Source: Pegea sp. RAD2-039 (taxonomy: Eukaryota; Chordata; Thaliacea; Salpida; Salpidae). Taken from it: a stretch of DNA of 64,000 nt. Each line of letters opens with the position of its first letter. Positions within the stretch are counted from its first letter, which is position 1. Below are positions 13,351 to 23,700 of this stretch, piece after piece. The translations under genes were made by a program, and so were the position numbers. The notes under the pieces were generated by a model that was given only the letters and a program-made list of their open reading frames with translations, did not search any database and was not told where the DNA came from. The stretch lies in assembly GCA_034620365.1 (NCBI GenBank), contig JAQGEQ010000177.1:372001-436000 (forward strand). The letters run 5' to 3'.

Positions 13351-13425
13351 ATTTTTGTTTTGCACAAAAAGTGATGTAATGAAGTTTAGTTAAAAATAAA
13401 AAAACAATGATACTTTATATAAAAG
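13351..13425 (+). promoter_or_regulatory. Probable promoter of kinase A
   Basis: A 19-bp block ATTTTTGTTTTGCACAAAA at 13,351-13,369 is identical to one at 30,612-30,630 upstream of the paralogous kinase B, although the surrounding DNA is diverged. About 50 bp downstream is a TATA-like box, TATATAAAAG (13,416-13,425). The kinase B region has TATAAAAG in the matching place. The ATG lies some 560 bp further on, so a long leader or 5' intron/outron is implied. Confidence 0.4.
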
Positions 13426-13984
13426 AAGTAAATTGTTATAATTGATTTAAAAAATATCACAGAAAACTTTAGTATTAGATAGATGGCAAGCTTATTAATT
13501 TAGATAAGAACGATATTTTTTTAGATATCATTGTTTTTTATATGCAGATAAAAGATATTGACAAGATTTTTAAAAATTGTTATTTCGCACTTTCTTCAAT
13601 TTAAGATTAGTTTATATTTATATAATATGAAAACCGATTTTTTTTTAATTTTGAATAATTCCTATAAAATACCATTAAAAAAAAGAACAAAAAAGAGATT
13701 TATTTGTAGAAAGTTTGATTATAAATTATGTTTACGATCTTCACAGTAAATACGTTTAGTTTTTATGCTAAAAAAGAACTTTTTTATGTCGACCTGTTAA
13801 TCTGAATATATAGCATGCTGATATTTCATTTGTTATGTTGTTTACATTTTTGGCAAAAATAGCCATTTTCTTATAAAATAAGATTAACACTTTTTCAGAA
13901 ATTACTCCAGATATATATTTAAACAACAAAAGTCAATTTGAATAAATTCGTACTTATCTATTTATTAGTTATAGAACTCTAGAT

Positions 13985-14851
13985 ATGAATAACTCTATTG
14001 AAAATCCGAAAAACTCAAGATGTAACTTCAAACAAAACTTTTTTAGCAAAGATATTATTCACTTTGGAGCTTTACAAGATAAACAAATTGATATAAAAAC
14101 TTTAACAAATAAAAAAGTAATCGGTCAAGGTACTTATGGCTCAGTTGTCACTTTTGATAATCCAACAACAAAGAAAAAAATTGCCATAAAAAAAATTATG
14201 AAAAACAAAAACAGAAGATCTGAGAAAGATGTGGAGAATGAATTAAAAGTTTCAACAAATTTGAAACATGAAAACATTAATGTTACCCATGACACATATA
14301 TGAGTAAAAATTCAGGTTATCTAATGATGAATTATTGTAAAAAAGGAGATCTATTTAGTTTTTGTAAAAAAAATTTTCCGTTAAATCTTCAACTGCTAAA
14401 ATCATTTTCAAAGCAAATGACCAATTCCATTATATTCATACACAACCAAAAAATTGCTCATTTAGATATTAAACCAGAAAACTTTCTTGTAGATGAATCT
14501 TTGACAATTAAACTTTGCGATTTTGGTTTATCAGGAAAGTTTAATAATCGTCAAACAAGACGTGTCGGGACACCCATATACAGCTCCCCTCAGGTCGCTC
14601 TTCGGGATTACGATCCTTTTAAAGCTGATATCTGGTCACTTGGAGTTAGTTTTTATGTTATAGCGACTATTTATCGTCCATTTCAAATTTCTAACTGGAC
14701 TCAACTAATAAACCTCACAAACTCTACAAGACTTACTTTCCCTGGCCGTATTAGGAAAAAATTACCAGATTTGATCAAAAATCTGATTGTATATGATGAA
14801 ACTAAAAGATTTGACATTAACCAAGTTGCTACCCATAAATGGTTTTTATAG
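13985..14851 (+). CDS. Protein kinase-like protein A (non-RD Ser/Thr type)
   Basis: A single-exon protein of 288 residues consisting of little more than a kinase domain. The glycine loop GQGTYGSV is at 47-54 and the ATP-binding lysine in AIKK at 69. The catalytic loop HLDIKPEN at 159-166 has leucine where most kinases have arginine (HLD instead of HRD). DFG is at 179-181, and GTPIYSSPQ at 195-203 stands for the APE region, with glutamine for glutamate. DIWSLG is at 215-220. All residues needed for catalysis are present, so it is probably active. The HLD loop is shared by Mos and DAPK-type kinases, but I cannot assign a family. Residues 193-228 are almost identical at DNA level to kinase B. 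The start follows an acceptor-like TTATAG/CTCTAG context shared with kinase B. LRR1-like A lies 2.4 kb downstream on the same strand. Confidence 0.88.
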   Translation: MNNSIENPKNSRCNFKQNFFSKDIIHFGALQDKQIDIKTLTNKKVIGQGTYGSVVTFDNPTTKKKIAIKKIMKNKNRRSEKDVENELKVSTNLKHENINVTHDTYMSKNSGYLMMNYCKKGDLFSFCKKNFPLNLQLLKSFSKQMTNSIIFIHNQKIAHLDIKPENFLVDESLTIKLCDFGLSGKFNNRQTRRVGTPIYSSPQVALRDYDPFKADIWSLGVSFYVIATIYRPFQISNWTQLINLTNSTRLTFPGRIRKKLPDLIKNLIVYDETKRFDINQVATHKWFL

Positions 14852-14997
14852 AAAAGTATAAATTTAAAACTATAGATAGAATCGATAGAATATTTGTTTT
14901 CATTTTTGGTGTACCATTTCAAGCTAGCTAAAGAATTTCACAAATTTACTGAAATTGCTTTATGGATATTTTCATAATTTATTTAAGCAGATATTAT

Positions 14998-15190
14998 CAA
15001 GAATATTATTATTTGAAAGCTTTATTTAGTTATTTTTACAGTTTAGTGTTAATCATACCAATTTTTGAAATGCATTCATAAAAGTTGCTGTTAAATTTGA
15101 ATTAGTTTTTATCATCAAACTTTTGTTGTTATGATCCTTAAAAAAAGTTTTTAAAACTATGAGAAGTATAAAATAAAGAAAATATTTGCA
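14998..15190. repeat. Direct repeat, unit 1 (pairs with 16,963-17,157)
   Basis: About 190 bp downstream of kinase A is repeated, with few differences, immediately upstream of LRR1-like A. Shared landmarks in order are a TATTATTATTTG start, ACAGTTTAGTGTTAATCATA, TTAGTTTTTATCATCAAACT, GTTATGATCCTTAAAAAAA and ACTATGAGAAGTATAA. The second unit includes what should be the LRR1-like A upstream region, so this may be a leftover from duplication of that gene. Confidence 0.9.
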
Positions 15191-16962
15191 AACGATATGA
15201 TATAGCAAGTAATCAGTTAGCAAAATAATATCTGTATAAATACAATCTTTTTTAGTTTTTATTTAGATTTTTTTGTTAATACATTTTAATAAACTAAAAA
15301 TTTCTACTTGAAGTCATTTGACAAAAGTTAATGTCAGTATGTAAGAACTCTACTAATGAGTTACCCCTGGAACAATTTAATTTGAAAATTGTTGCTTCTT
15401 TTAATAAGTAAAAAAACTTTGATGATGATATTGCTTACATATTTAAACTAGAAAACAAAATTTGGAGCAGCCATAAAACAACGTCTTCAACAACAAATTT
15501 AGTTGCAAGATTGTTTGAATAGTTTAATCGTGAAAAAAAAGAAATAATTTTAGCTTTTCTTACTAATTTATATTCTATGTGATAATTTGAGTTGTTTATC
15601 AGAAGAATATTTTACCGCTGATGTAGTTGTGCAGACATTTTGGTACAGGCGCATCGCAATTACCTAGACTAGTTTGTGTGCTGAGTTGCTAGGCCTGCTT
15701 TCGTTTGTTATTAGTAGCTTTTACAATTGAATAAATCTCTCTTATTATAGAAACTTATTCATTTGTATGATATTTCGTTTTTGGCGATTTTGCTGGTTGT
15801 TTTGAGGTTATTCGAGCCTAGCGCAGTTAAAGCTTAGCAATGGTTAAGATAGTTTATCATATTGTTTTTGTTCTATATAATTTAGTAGGTTTATTTCAGT
15901 TGTTTTAATTATATTGCCTTAAACATAAAAAGCTATATTTTGAGTATTTACAAAGTGTATTTCTGTAGATTTATTAAAATTAAAAGGTTCATTATTCATT
16001 AATGTGAAAATTAATGGGCTGATGTTTTAACTTTTTGATGGGCTGATAAATTCTATAATATTTAAATATATTTAATATTTGGGTACTATTTTATGTCAGA
16101 ACTTATTTTGCAATTCATTAACAATTTTTATTAAGCTTTTATTTCTCTTTGGTATTTTAATTAAAGTTAGTCAAAATTATGAAATGCCTTGAATGTTATT
16201 TTATTTTAAATTATTATTTAAAAAATGGCTTCTGCATCTTAAAATAAAATTCAATATACAATTTTTATAATAAAATTATGTTTGCTTTTGATCTTTATTT
16301 ATCTTTAGAGCTTATTTTCATAGATTTAGTTTTTTAATGTATTCATAAAGAATTATCAAACAAGATTTTTCTAATTAAAGCTCCTATGATTTATTTACAA
16401 AAATGATATGTACATAAAATAGCCATAATGAAAATTTTATACATTTGTTTGAATTTGCTTAATAATAATGTTTACTTTGAATTTCTTGATATAATTTATA
16501 ACAATTTACTAAATTTAACATTTTGTAAAAACTCTTGCAAATTAACTATTTGTTATATCAAATGATTTCATTTAAAATTTTTTTTTCTGTTTTATAGAAC
16601 TTTTCCCTGATAATATTGTTAATTATACATTTATATTATCATGATAATAATAATAATAACATGATAATTACTTTTATCGTTTAGATATTACACTATTAAT
16701 ATGGTTAAATATAAAATAATATCCACTTTATTAATAACTTGTAACTTTTTTATATTTTGCAATTCAATTTGATGATGGGTTTTAAAATTATAAATATACA
16801 TTGCTAAAATAAAACTGTTTAAACTTTGATATTAAAAAATTATTTGTTAATCTAACCGAAATTATCAAATATTTTTGATTTAACATTTACACAAAAATTA
16901 TTTATATAATTTAGTGAAACTGTTTCATAGATTTTAGCAAACGATTTTGAGGAGTTATAATC
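15191..16962. other. Gene-free spacer between direct repeats
   Basis: A GC-richer island at about 15,600-15,850 stands out from the surrounding A+T-rich DNA. It has no sustained reading frame and may be an old transposon fragment. Nothing else is recognised. Confidence 0.4.
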
Positions 16963-17157
16963 AAGAGTATTATTATTTGGAAGCATTATTTAGTTATTGT
17001 TACAGTTTAGTGTTAATCATACCAATTTCTAAAAAACATTTGTAAAAGTTAGTTTTAAATTTTAATTAGTTTTTATCATCAAACTTTTACTGTTATGATC
17101 CTTAAAAAAAATTAGAAAACTATGAGAAGTATAATAAATATATAAATATTTGCAATT
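16963..17157. repeat. Direct repeat, unit 2, upstream of LRR1-like A
   Basis: Copy of 14,998-15,190. It ends about 50 bp before the ATG at 17,207 and is followed by an acceptor-like AATTTCTAG, so it probably covers the promoter or outron of LRR1-like A. Confidence 0.9.
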
Positions 17158-17206
17158 TCTAGGTTTATACTTTTACATCTAACTGTTTTTATCAAAAAAA
17201 TCGAAA

Positions 17207-18385
17207 ATGATTTTTGAATGTCAACTGGTGTCAAATGTCTTGAATCTTTGGGAGATAAAAGATGTTACAGTTATGCTCCTTCAAACATCAAATGGAAATG
17301 GATATATGGCTATTTATGAAAAGAAAACTGGAGAAGCATCAAAACTTGTAGTTTATGAAGTTATTTGGGGAAAGATGGTGATTAACAATATAGATGGACG
17401 AAGGTGGGAATCACAACCAGATGGTGTGCTGTGTGTTGATCGGGGAGGAATGCAAATGGAATATTTCATGAATTGTGGTTCAGGAGGCTATAAGTTTTCC
17501 AAATCAAGTAATAAAAGCTTTCAAAGTGATTTTTCTAATTTCACCCAAATAGGTGAAATCAATCTTTCTACTCTGAATCAATCATATCCAAAATTGATTA
17601 TTGAGGGCATTCACTATTTTCAAAGTCCTGTTAGTTTGACTACTATGATCAGTCATAAAGTAAGCTATGACGCTATTACAAAGTTAACTTTGTACAATAA
17701 TAGTCTGACTTCCATTCCCAAAGAAGTTTTTTGTTTTAAAAATCTTGATGCTCTTCATTTGGACAATAATCAAATTTGTGAATTAAACGAAGACATTTTT
17801 AATGTTGATTCCAGATTAGTTGCTACTCTGAGAATTTTGACTTTGTCTTTTAATCAAATTCAAAAGTTACCATTGAGTTTATTTAAGTTGAAGAATATTC
17901 AAAATATTAATTTGAACTTTAATGTTATTAAGTATATTCCTAATGAGATTGGGAATCTAAGCAAGCTGCGACATTTAAGTATCAATGGTAATCAGCTAAC
18001 ATGCGTACCCGCCGGTATATCGAAACTATCAAATCTCAAAAAGTGGCTTATGGATGCAAACCCACTTTTACAAATTGATGACGAAGCTCCTCCCATTAAG
18101 TCAGAAATTGAAGATATCCCAACGCTGTATAATAAATGCTTAAATGCTGTCTACAAGAACAAGTTACTGTCTGAGAAAAAACCTCTTATATTAAAATTGT
18201 CCAGTCGTTATGAGGAGCGAAAAACTTGTCTCTGTGGTGATAAGGTTTTTAATGAATCGCGAAACAACTTGGTGAAGATAAGTAGATCTATATTTCAACC
18301 ACAAACCTTTCCTGTTGAAGTTGTAAATTGCAGTAATCGATGTTATGTGGAACAGATGTCCAAACTTACAAACTGGAAACCTTAA
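17207..18385 (+). CDS. LRR1-like CRL2 substrate receptor, paralogue A
   Basis: Intronless, 392 residues. The layout matches LRR1 (PPIL5), the substrate-recognition subunit of cullin-2 ubiquitin ligases. An N-terminal domain of about 140 residues begins MIFEC. Leucine-rich repeats run from about 155 to 290. A BC-box-like PTLYNKCLNAVY at 305-316 has the L-x3-C-x3-V spacing for Elongin C. A Cul2-box-like KPLILKL follows at about 325-331. The cysteine tail is CLCG (341-344) with NCSNRC (374-379), as in LRR1. The human protein is of similar size (about 414). Known LRR1 roles include unloading the replicative helicase and germline function in worms; whether these paralogues keep that role is unknown. 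The start is set by the only in-frame ATG aligned with paralogue B. Confidence 0.82.
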   Translation: MIFECQLVSNVLNLWEIKDVTVMLLQTSNGNGYMAIYEKKTGEASKLVVYEVIWGKMVINNIDGRRWESQPDGVLCVDRGGMQMEYFMNCGSGGYKFSKSSNKSFQSDFSNFTQIGEINLSTLNQSYPKLIIEGIHYFQSPVSLTTMISHKVSYDAITKLTLYNNSLTSIPKEVFCFKNLDALHLDNNQICELNEDIFNVDSRLVATLRILTLSFNQIQKLPLSLFKLKNIQNINLNFNVIKYIPNEIGNLSKLRHLSINGNQLTCVPAGISKLSNLKKWLMDANPLLQIDDEAPPIKSEIEDIPTLYNKCLNAVYKNKLLSEKKPLILKLSSRYEERKTCLCGDKVFNESRNNLVKISRSIFQPQTFPVEVVNCSNRCYVEQMSKLTNWKP

Positions 18386-18749
18386 ATCTCTGCCTAACGC
18401 AAATCAATATTCATTTTAATCGATAACTTAAAGTTGTTATAAATTTTTGTTATAATTTGTGTAGATGAATTTTCGTGAATTTTTTTGAAAGTTTTTGTGA
18501 GATATTTTCTTAATAATTATTATGTGACACTAAATAAGTTTATATATCAACAAATTGCTGAATATATTGTTGTTGTTAATCAGTAGGCAATTTTGTCTTC
18601 TGTATTTTATCGAATGTGATTTGTTTTAGTATAACTGCATATAAATGGTTAATCACTTATTAAAATTTGTCAAACCAATTTGAATTTTTCTCTGCTTTTG
18701 TCAGATATCGTTTAAATACAGTATAAAAGTTATCTGGGGAATTGTTTTT
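18386..18749. other. 3' flank of LRR1-like A
   Basis: No feature recognised. Confidence 0.3.
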
Positions 18750-18875
18750 TATTTAGTTATTATTTTTGCAATAAATGCAAAGTACATCCTTCTAATACAC
18801 ATTCCAACCATTAAAATTATTATATTAAATTATGATAGAAACAGGTAAAAAGCAGATGTAACATCTGGTAGTTTA
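18750..18875 (-). mobile_element. LINE 3'-end fragment
   Basis: The order TTATTTTTGCAATAAATGC, a CATCCTT...TAACACATTC-like block and AGATGTAACATCTGG parallels the 3' terminal 130 bp of the LINE at 3,098-3,225, in the same orientation. This fits a severely 5'-truncated insertion of the same family. Similarity is moderate. Confidence 0.6.
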
Positions 18876-19249
18876 GGAGTCTTTGTACAATGTAGCTTTG
18901 TACAATTTGATAAAATCTTCAAAGGGTCCAGTGATAAAGAAACCTAACGAAATGAACTATGAGAAGAAATAACTGAAATTCTGGTAAGGAACAAATTCTA
19001 TAGTTGACTGAAGATTTCAAGATATAATCTTGTTTTGATCAATGACTTCATAAGAACATAAGACGGAATTATTAGACCTATTTATCTTTTATGTTATGAA
19101 AGAAAATAATATAGAAAGTTTACTTCACACATTTGATTAAGAATTGAAAATGAAGAATCAACTGATATGTAATTCAAATAAAATGGTTTTGTGAATTCGG
19201 TGCATAATTTGACTTGATGAATTTGTTTCTTCAATTCAAACTCCGAATC
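18876..19249. other. Unassigned DNA
   Basis: No gene recognised. It may contain further decayed LINE sequence. Confidence 0.3.
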
Positions 19250-20578
19250 AGACATTTTTTATCTTTTACCACACAGTAACCTAGGAAGCAAAGTTCTTCT
19301 ACTCCATTGACTGAAATTTGTTAAATGTCAATTTTGTATCTCCGACGGACATGAGAGGTGTCGGGGGGTATGGAGCTGTTCTACCAAACATGTGCATACT
19401 AAGTAAAATAACAACGCGAAATGCAACAAGAAAAAGGATAAGAGGAAAGCTATTGCGTTACAAAGTGTGTTGCTCCGATTGCACTCTCCTCTCTTCCGTC
19501 CTGATTGTAACAACTTCCACGGAGTTCACTATTATTCTTGGGAAAACGCTCATACTTTCTTTCGATGCAGTTTGTAATTGCTTCCATCCTGCTCTTCCTT
19601 GCAGCGAGAAAGTTTAGGCCTTTTCATTGATCCCTGATGAGATGCAGAAGAGCCAATTGATTGTTTTTTAGCTGGCGAGCTAGGATCTCTTCTTCTGCTT
19701 TCGTTTTATAGCTCTTGTACTTCAAAAAAACTAGAGCGACCAGATGCTCTTTCAATAAGTAGCGCACAAATACTCAGTTTTGTTCTTGCCATCGCAACTC
19801 TTCCCTTATTTCTATTTTTATGTGGCTGCTTCTTAGATGACTAAACTTGGACACCACGCGAATGACTATAATCTCCTCTCTGTCCATATCTAACACATTT
19901 GGCAGTTTCGTGTTTGTTTCCTTATCATATATTTAGTGTCCACCACAAAATTCTCTTTCGGACTTCTTAACTCGAACACAACCTTCTTATGAGTTTTTTG
20001 AAAGTCTTTCCCAAGCACCGTCTCTGCACCAAGGCCTTTTCAGACAAATAGACTTACACTTCTCTTTTCCTATCTTTTTAACAGATGGAGGTTTACTTTG
20101 CAAAGTTTGTTTTTTGCACGCCTTAGATGACTAAACTATTTCCACATCATATTGATTTCAAGATTTTTGAATTTTCAAGTTCTTAGTAACCGTTCCCCAT
20201 ACATAGCTCTTCAATGATCCGGTGTCAATGGAGCCTTAAATACCTTGCCCTCCATAGAGACATCTACCATCGCATTGTTCAATTTCCTGGAAGCTGAATA
20301 AGCCCTAGTACTTCATTCTCTTGGCTAGTCATTGTAACTCTCTTCATTTTTTGCCTTCCTGATTGCTTCTTGGGAGACCTCTTCTGAAGATGATTGACTC
20401 GACTATAGTATCCCTTCTTCCCACATTTGAAACATTTGCCTGAACCAGCTCGGCAAGCAAATGTGAAGAAAAACCTTGGTAGAAATGCCCTAAGAGTCTT
20501 GTAAAATGATAATACTTCTAGCAGGTGCAAAACTTTGAGTTCAACGCTGGAGTTGAAGCCCCGTAGGTAGTCGATCAC
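19250..20578 (-). mobile_element. LTR-retrotransposon remnant (gag zinc knuckle and protease)
   Basis: Read on the minus strand, a gag-like segment (20,578-20,279) has a degenerate zinc knuckle CFKCGKKGYYSRVNH in which the histidine is replaced by tyrosine. It is followed by a basic KRSPKKQ stretch. Directly downstream is a retroviral-type aspartic protease start: NAMVDVSMEGKVFKA, then IDTGS in the next frame at about 20,205-20,235. The two parts are separated by a one-base frameshift. Further down to 19,250 the frames are open only in patches (for example 19,940-19,780). No reverse transcriptase, integrase or LTR is recognised. The 5' side stops at a dispersed repeat starting near 20,555. 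The gag-protease order fits Ty3/Gypsy-type elements; the remnant is dead. Confidence 0.7.
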
Positions 20579-20745
20579 CGTACCGATTGTCGTTCTGGCA
20601 GTTCCTGCGACGCCAGATGGGTGCAGCTACATCAATCTATCTGTTCCGCTACATAACCTGGCTGACGTGTATCTCACTGCATGGGTAACAATTAGATATC
20701 AACAATCTCTGCCCAGGCGTACAGCATAGCAGTTTTCTGCTTAAG
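20555..20745 (+). repeat. Dispersed SINE-like repeat, copy 3
   Basis: Aligns well with copy 5 at 43,225-43,380. Both have a CGTAGGTA start, TCGTTCTGGCAG (TCGTTCTGGTAG in copy 5), a TCCTGCGACGCCAG box, a TCTGTTC..CTGC box and a TCTCACTGCATGGG/TCCCACTGCAGGG box. It sits at the 5' edge of the gag fragment, so it probably inserted into the LTR element or replaced its 5' part. Confidence 0.65.
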
Positions 20746-23700
20746 AAGGCCCTTTCTTCTTCTTAAATATCGTTAAAATAAGCAAAATGAAATGACATTT
20801 TAACTCTAAACTAAAATGTATAAAGTTCAATTAAGCAAATTATTCCAATCTTGTAAATTAAAAAAAAGTTAAAATCTGCTCTAGATATTTATAAAATCTA
20901 TTAGTTACAGGAACAAATGTTGAAGTTGTGTGTAATTCTTTTTTTGGTATCATCTTTTTCAAAAGCTTGATTTCATGTGCCACTAAAGATCTGCATCAGA
21001 GATTTGAACCTTTAAAATTTGATAAAAGTTTCAACAATGGGTTAGGTTGAAACGGGCCAGTATTTGGCCAATCAATCAGATGTTGACGGAGTTAAATGAA
21101 CAGCGGCTAGAAAGTGTTTATTATACCTAATAACTGATTAGATGTGATTGGTTCAAAAGTGCTAAAGTGACCGAGTCTCTCATCCTCATAAGCCCTTTCA
21201 ACTATTTCAGTTGTTGAAGACTAAAGAAACCATTGGTTGTTAAAACTTTTATTCCTGATGATCGCTTAGAGATCTTGGAGACATTTACTAATGTTGCTTA
21301 CTTACAAAATAGATCCAAAGCTCCTATATCGGATGAAGCTTTACTTATCACGAAAACAAGATATGATGAAATCTGGGTTGAGTTACCACAAATCGATACG
21401 TTTCACTCTGCTCATAGACTCTGCTCCATAGACCTCAAAATCTCAAAATAGAGCAAAAAGATGTTTTCATAGTTAATAATTCATTGAATTACTTTGATTC
21501 ATACAATAAATAGAAACAAAACAATAAACTTTTTCTTAATTAAAACGAGTGTAAGCCATGTAGACAGCAGGCAAGTGTCTCACGTAACACCACAAGAATA
21601 GTTTTACTTAAATTGAAGAAACTATCAGCACCCGATCGACTCCATTAACTATTTTATTGAATTTATAACCGTACAATGTAAGTTGAAGCAAAATTCTCAA
21701 CCTCAGTACTTCAATATTGTAGGTTTAAACATTAATCAAAAGATCAAATTTCTAAAAAAATAGACTTATAAGTTTTGCAAATTTTAACAAATCAGAGGAA
21801 CTTAGTATTTAACAAGTTAATAGGTCTTCACTTAAAAACACCTCAAACGCAAACAATACAAATGAGAAGATAACATAAAATATTTATGATGGTGCTTATC
21901 AAATCAACATGACAAGTAATACGAACATAATAATTTAGTAGATTGATGTGGAGTTTTTCACTGATTCAAAAGTTTTCTAAAATTTCTGATTTGATAATTA
22001 CTTATAATTCGGTTAGAAAATTTTTTTTAACTGCTTCGGATTTCTTTTCCAATATGTTTTATCTTGCTTTTCTCTAATTTAGAAAATAAGTTTGTTAAAA
22101 TCAAATATAAATAAACAAATTTTTTTAATATAAGGAAGCCATTTAATTTTAACCACTAAAAAAAGCCCGCTAGTGACTAAATATAACTAAGCAACCAGAT
22201 GCATAATATTCAGAAAACAGAAATGCAACAAAATAGTTTCAAAAGTTTTATAAGAGAAAAAATATCAAGTGAAAATAAAAGTTTTTGCTAATAAAGCATA
22301 TTTTCACCTAAACAGAAAATTATAATTTTATAAATTTACTATATGTATTATATTTTTAGTATAATACTTAAATTATTCAAACAATTTGTTATAATTGTTT
22401 TTAATTCAATATAAATTCAAATCGAATTATAAAAAAAAAACTAAACCATTTTAATAAAAGTATTGAATAAGTTTTAGAATTCAATTATCCAAAAAAGTTA
22501 TCAAAGAAAATTCCTAATATAATATAATTTGTTATATAAAAAAAGAAAACTTATATAAATGTTTTAAGTAGTAATAATAAAAAGTATATTGATATATCTG
22601 ATATAATTAACTTATTAAAAACATAGCTAAAATTAAAAGACAAATCCCAACATTAATTATCATGCAAGAAATCATTTGAAAACACATAAACTAAATATTC
22701 ATAAAATGTTATGACAAAAGAAAACGCTTTGAAAACATATTATCAAGTGTATCATATTAAATAATTTATATTATTATAAAACCACACTTTATTCAATTAA
22801 TTTATCTGATAAAATATATATTTGTGGGATAAAGCTAAATTTATATAAAAACTTATTTATCTGAAAATTAAATTACCTTGGAAATAAATAAGTTACAAAA
22901 TTTTTTGCAATTTCAAAAGTTGTTCATGAAAATAAATCAGTTCAGAAATTAAACCAAGTTTTTTCATGTTTATACAATATCAAATATTTCAACAACTTTT
23001 GTTTTAGTCCTTATAGGTTATATAAGCTTTTAATTAATGATACCATCAAAGAGTATGTGCCAGCCTCTTAGCACATCATTTTAACAAAGTTTATCTTTTT
23101 AAAAGGTTTTTAATATTTCAACTAGTTGAAGATTTCATTTGCTCCAATTAATATCTGATTTCAAATAATAATATTTGAAAAAAGTTTAAACATGTGTCAG
23201 TCTAAAATTTTACAGAATTTGGACTTTAAAAATTATTTCAACAGATATATCTAATAATGAAAATATAGAATAATCACAAAATACTTTAAAAAAAAGTTAA
23301 ATTTCTAAAAGAAACAAAAGTTTTTCCCGTTTCAACATTTATATATTGGTAAATTACATTTAAAATGCTTCAAACATCAAACTCTCATATCAAAAAATTT
23401 TTGAACTTGAAGTTCTATTTTACATGAAAGTAATAACTGCTTGATGGGCAAAAGGTTAAAAATAGAAAACTTAATTTTGTACTTTTATAAGTTATGTCAC
23501 AATAAGAATAAATAGTATAACATGAATATTTATTTAAATTACATTAAGAAAAATTTAAAAACAAAATATATTATTGATGTTGAAGATTGAATCAAAAGAA
23601 GAACTATGAAAAATAACTTACTCCATAAAAAATATTCACTCTGTTATTGCTATGACATTTATGTTTCAGGAAAATTATACAGGGTAAAAAGTTTGGAGCA

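Noticed and set aside
21233..21451. 72-codon plus-strand frame
   Set aside because: No ATG start, no homologue recognised, no splice sites that make a gene; kept only as a note in the spacer.
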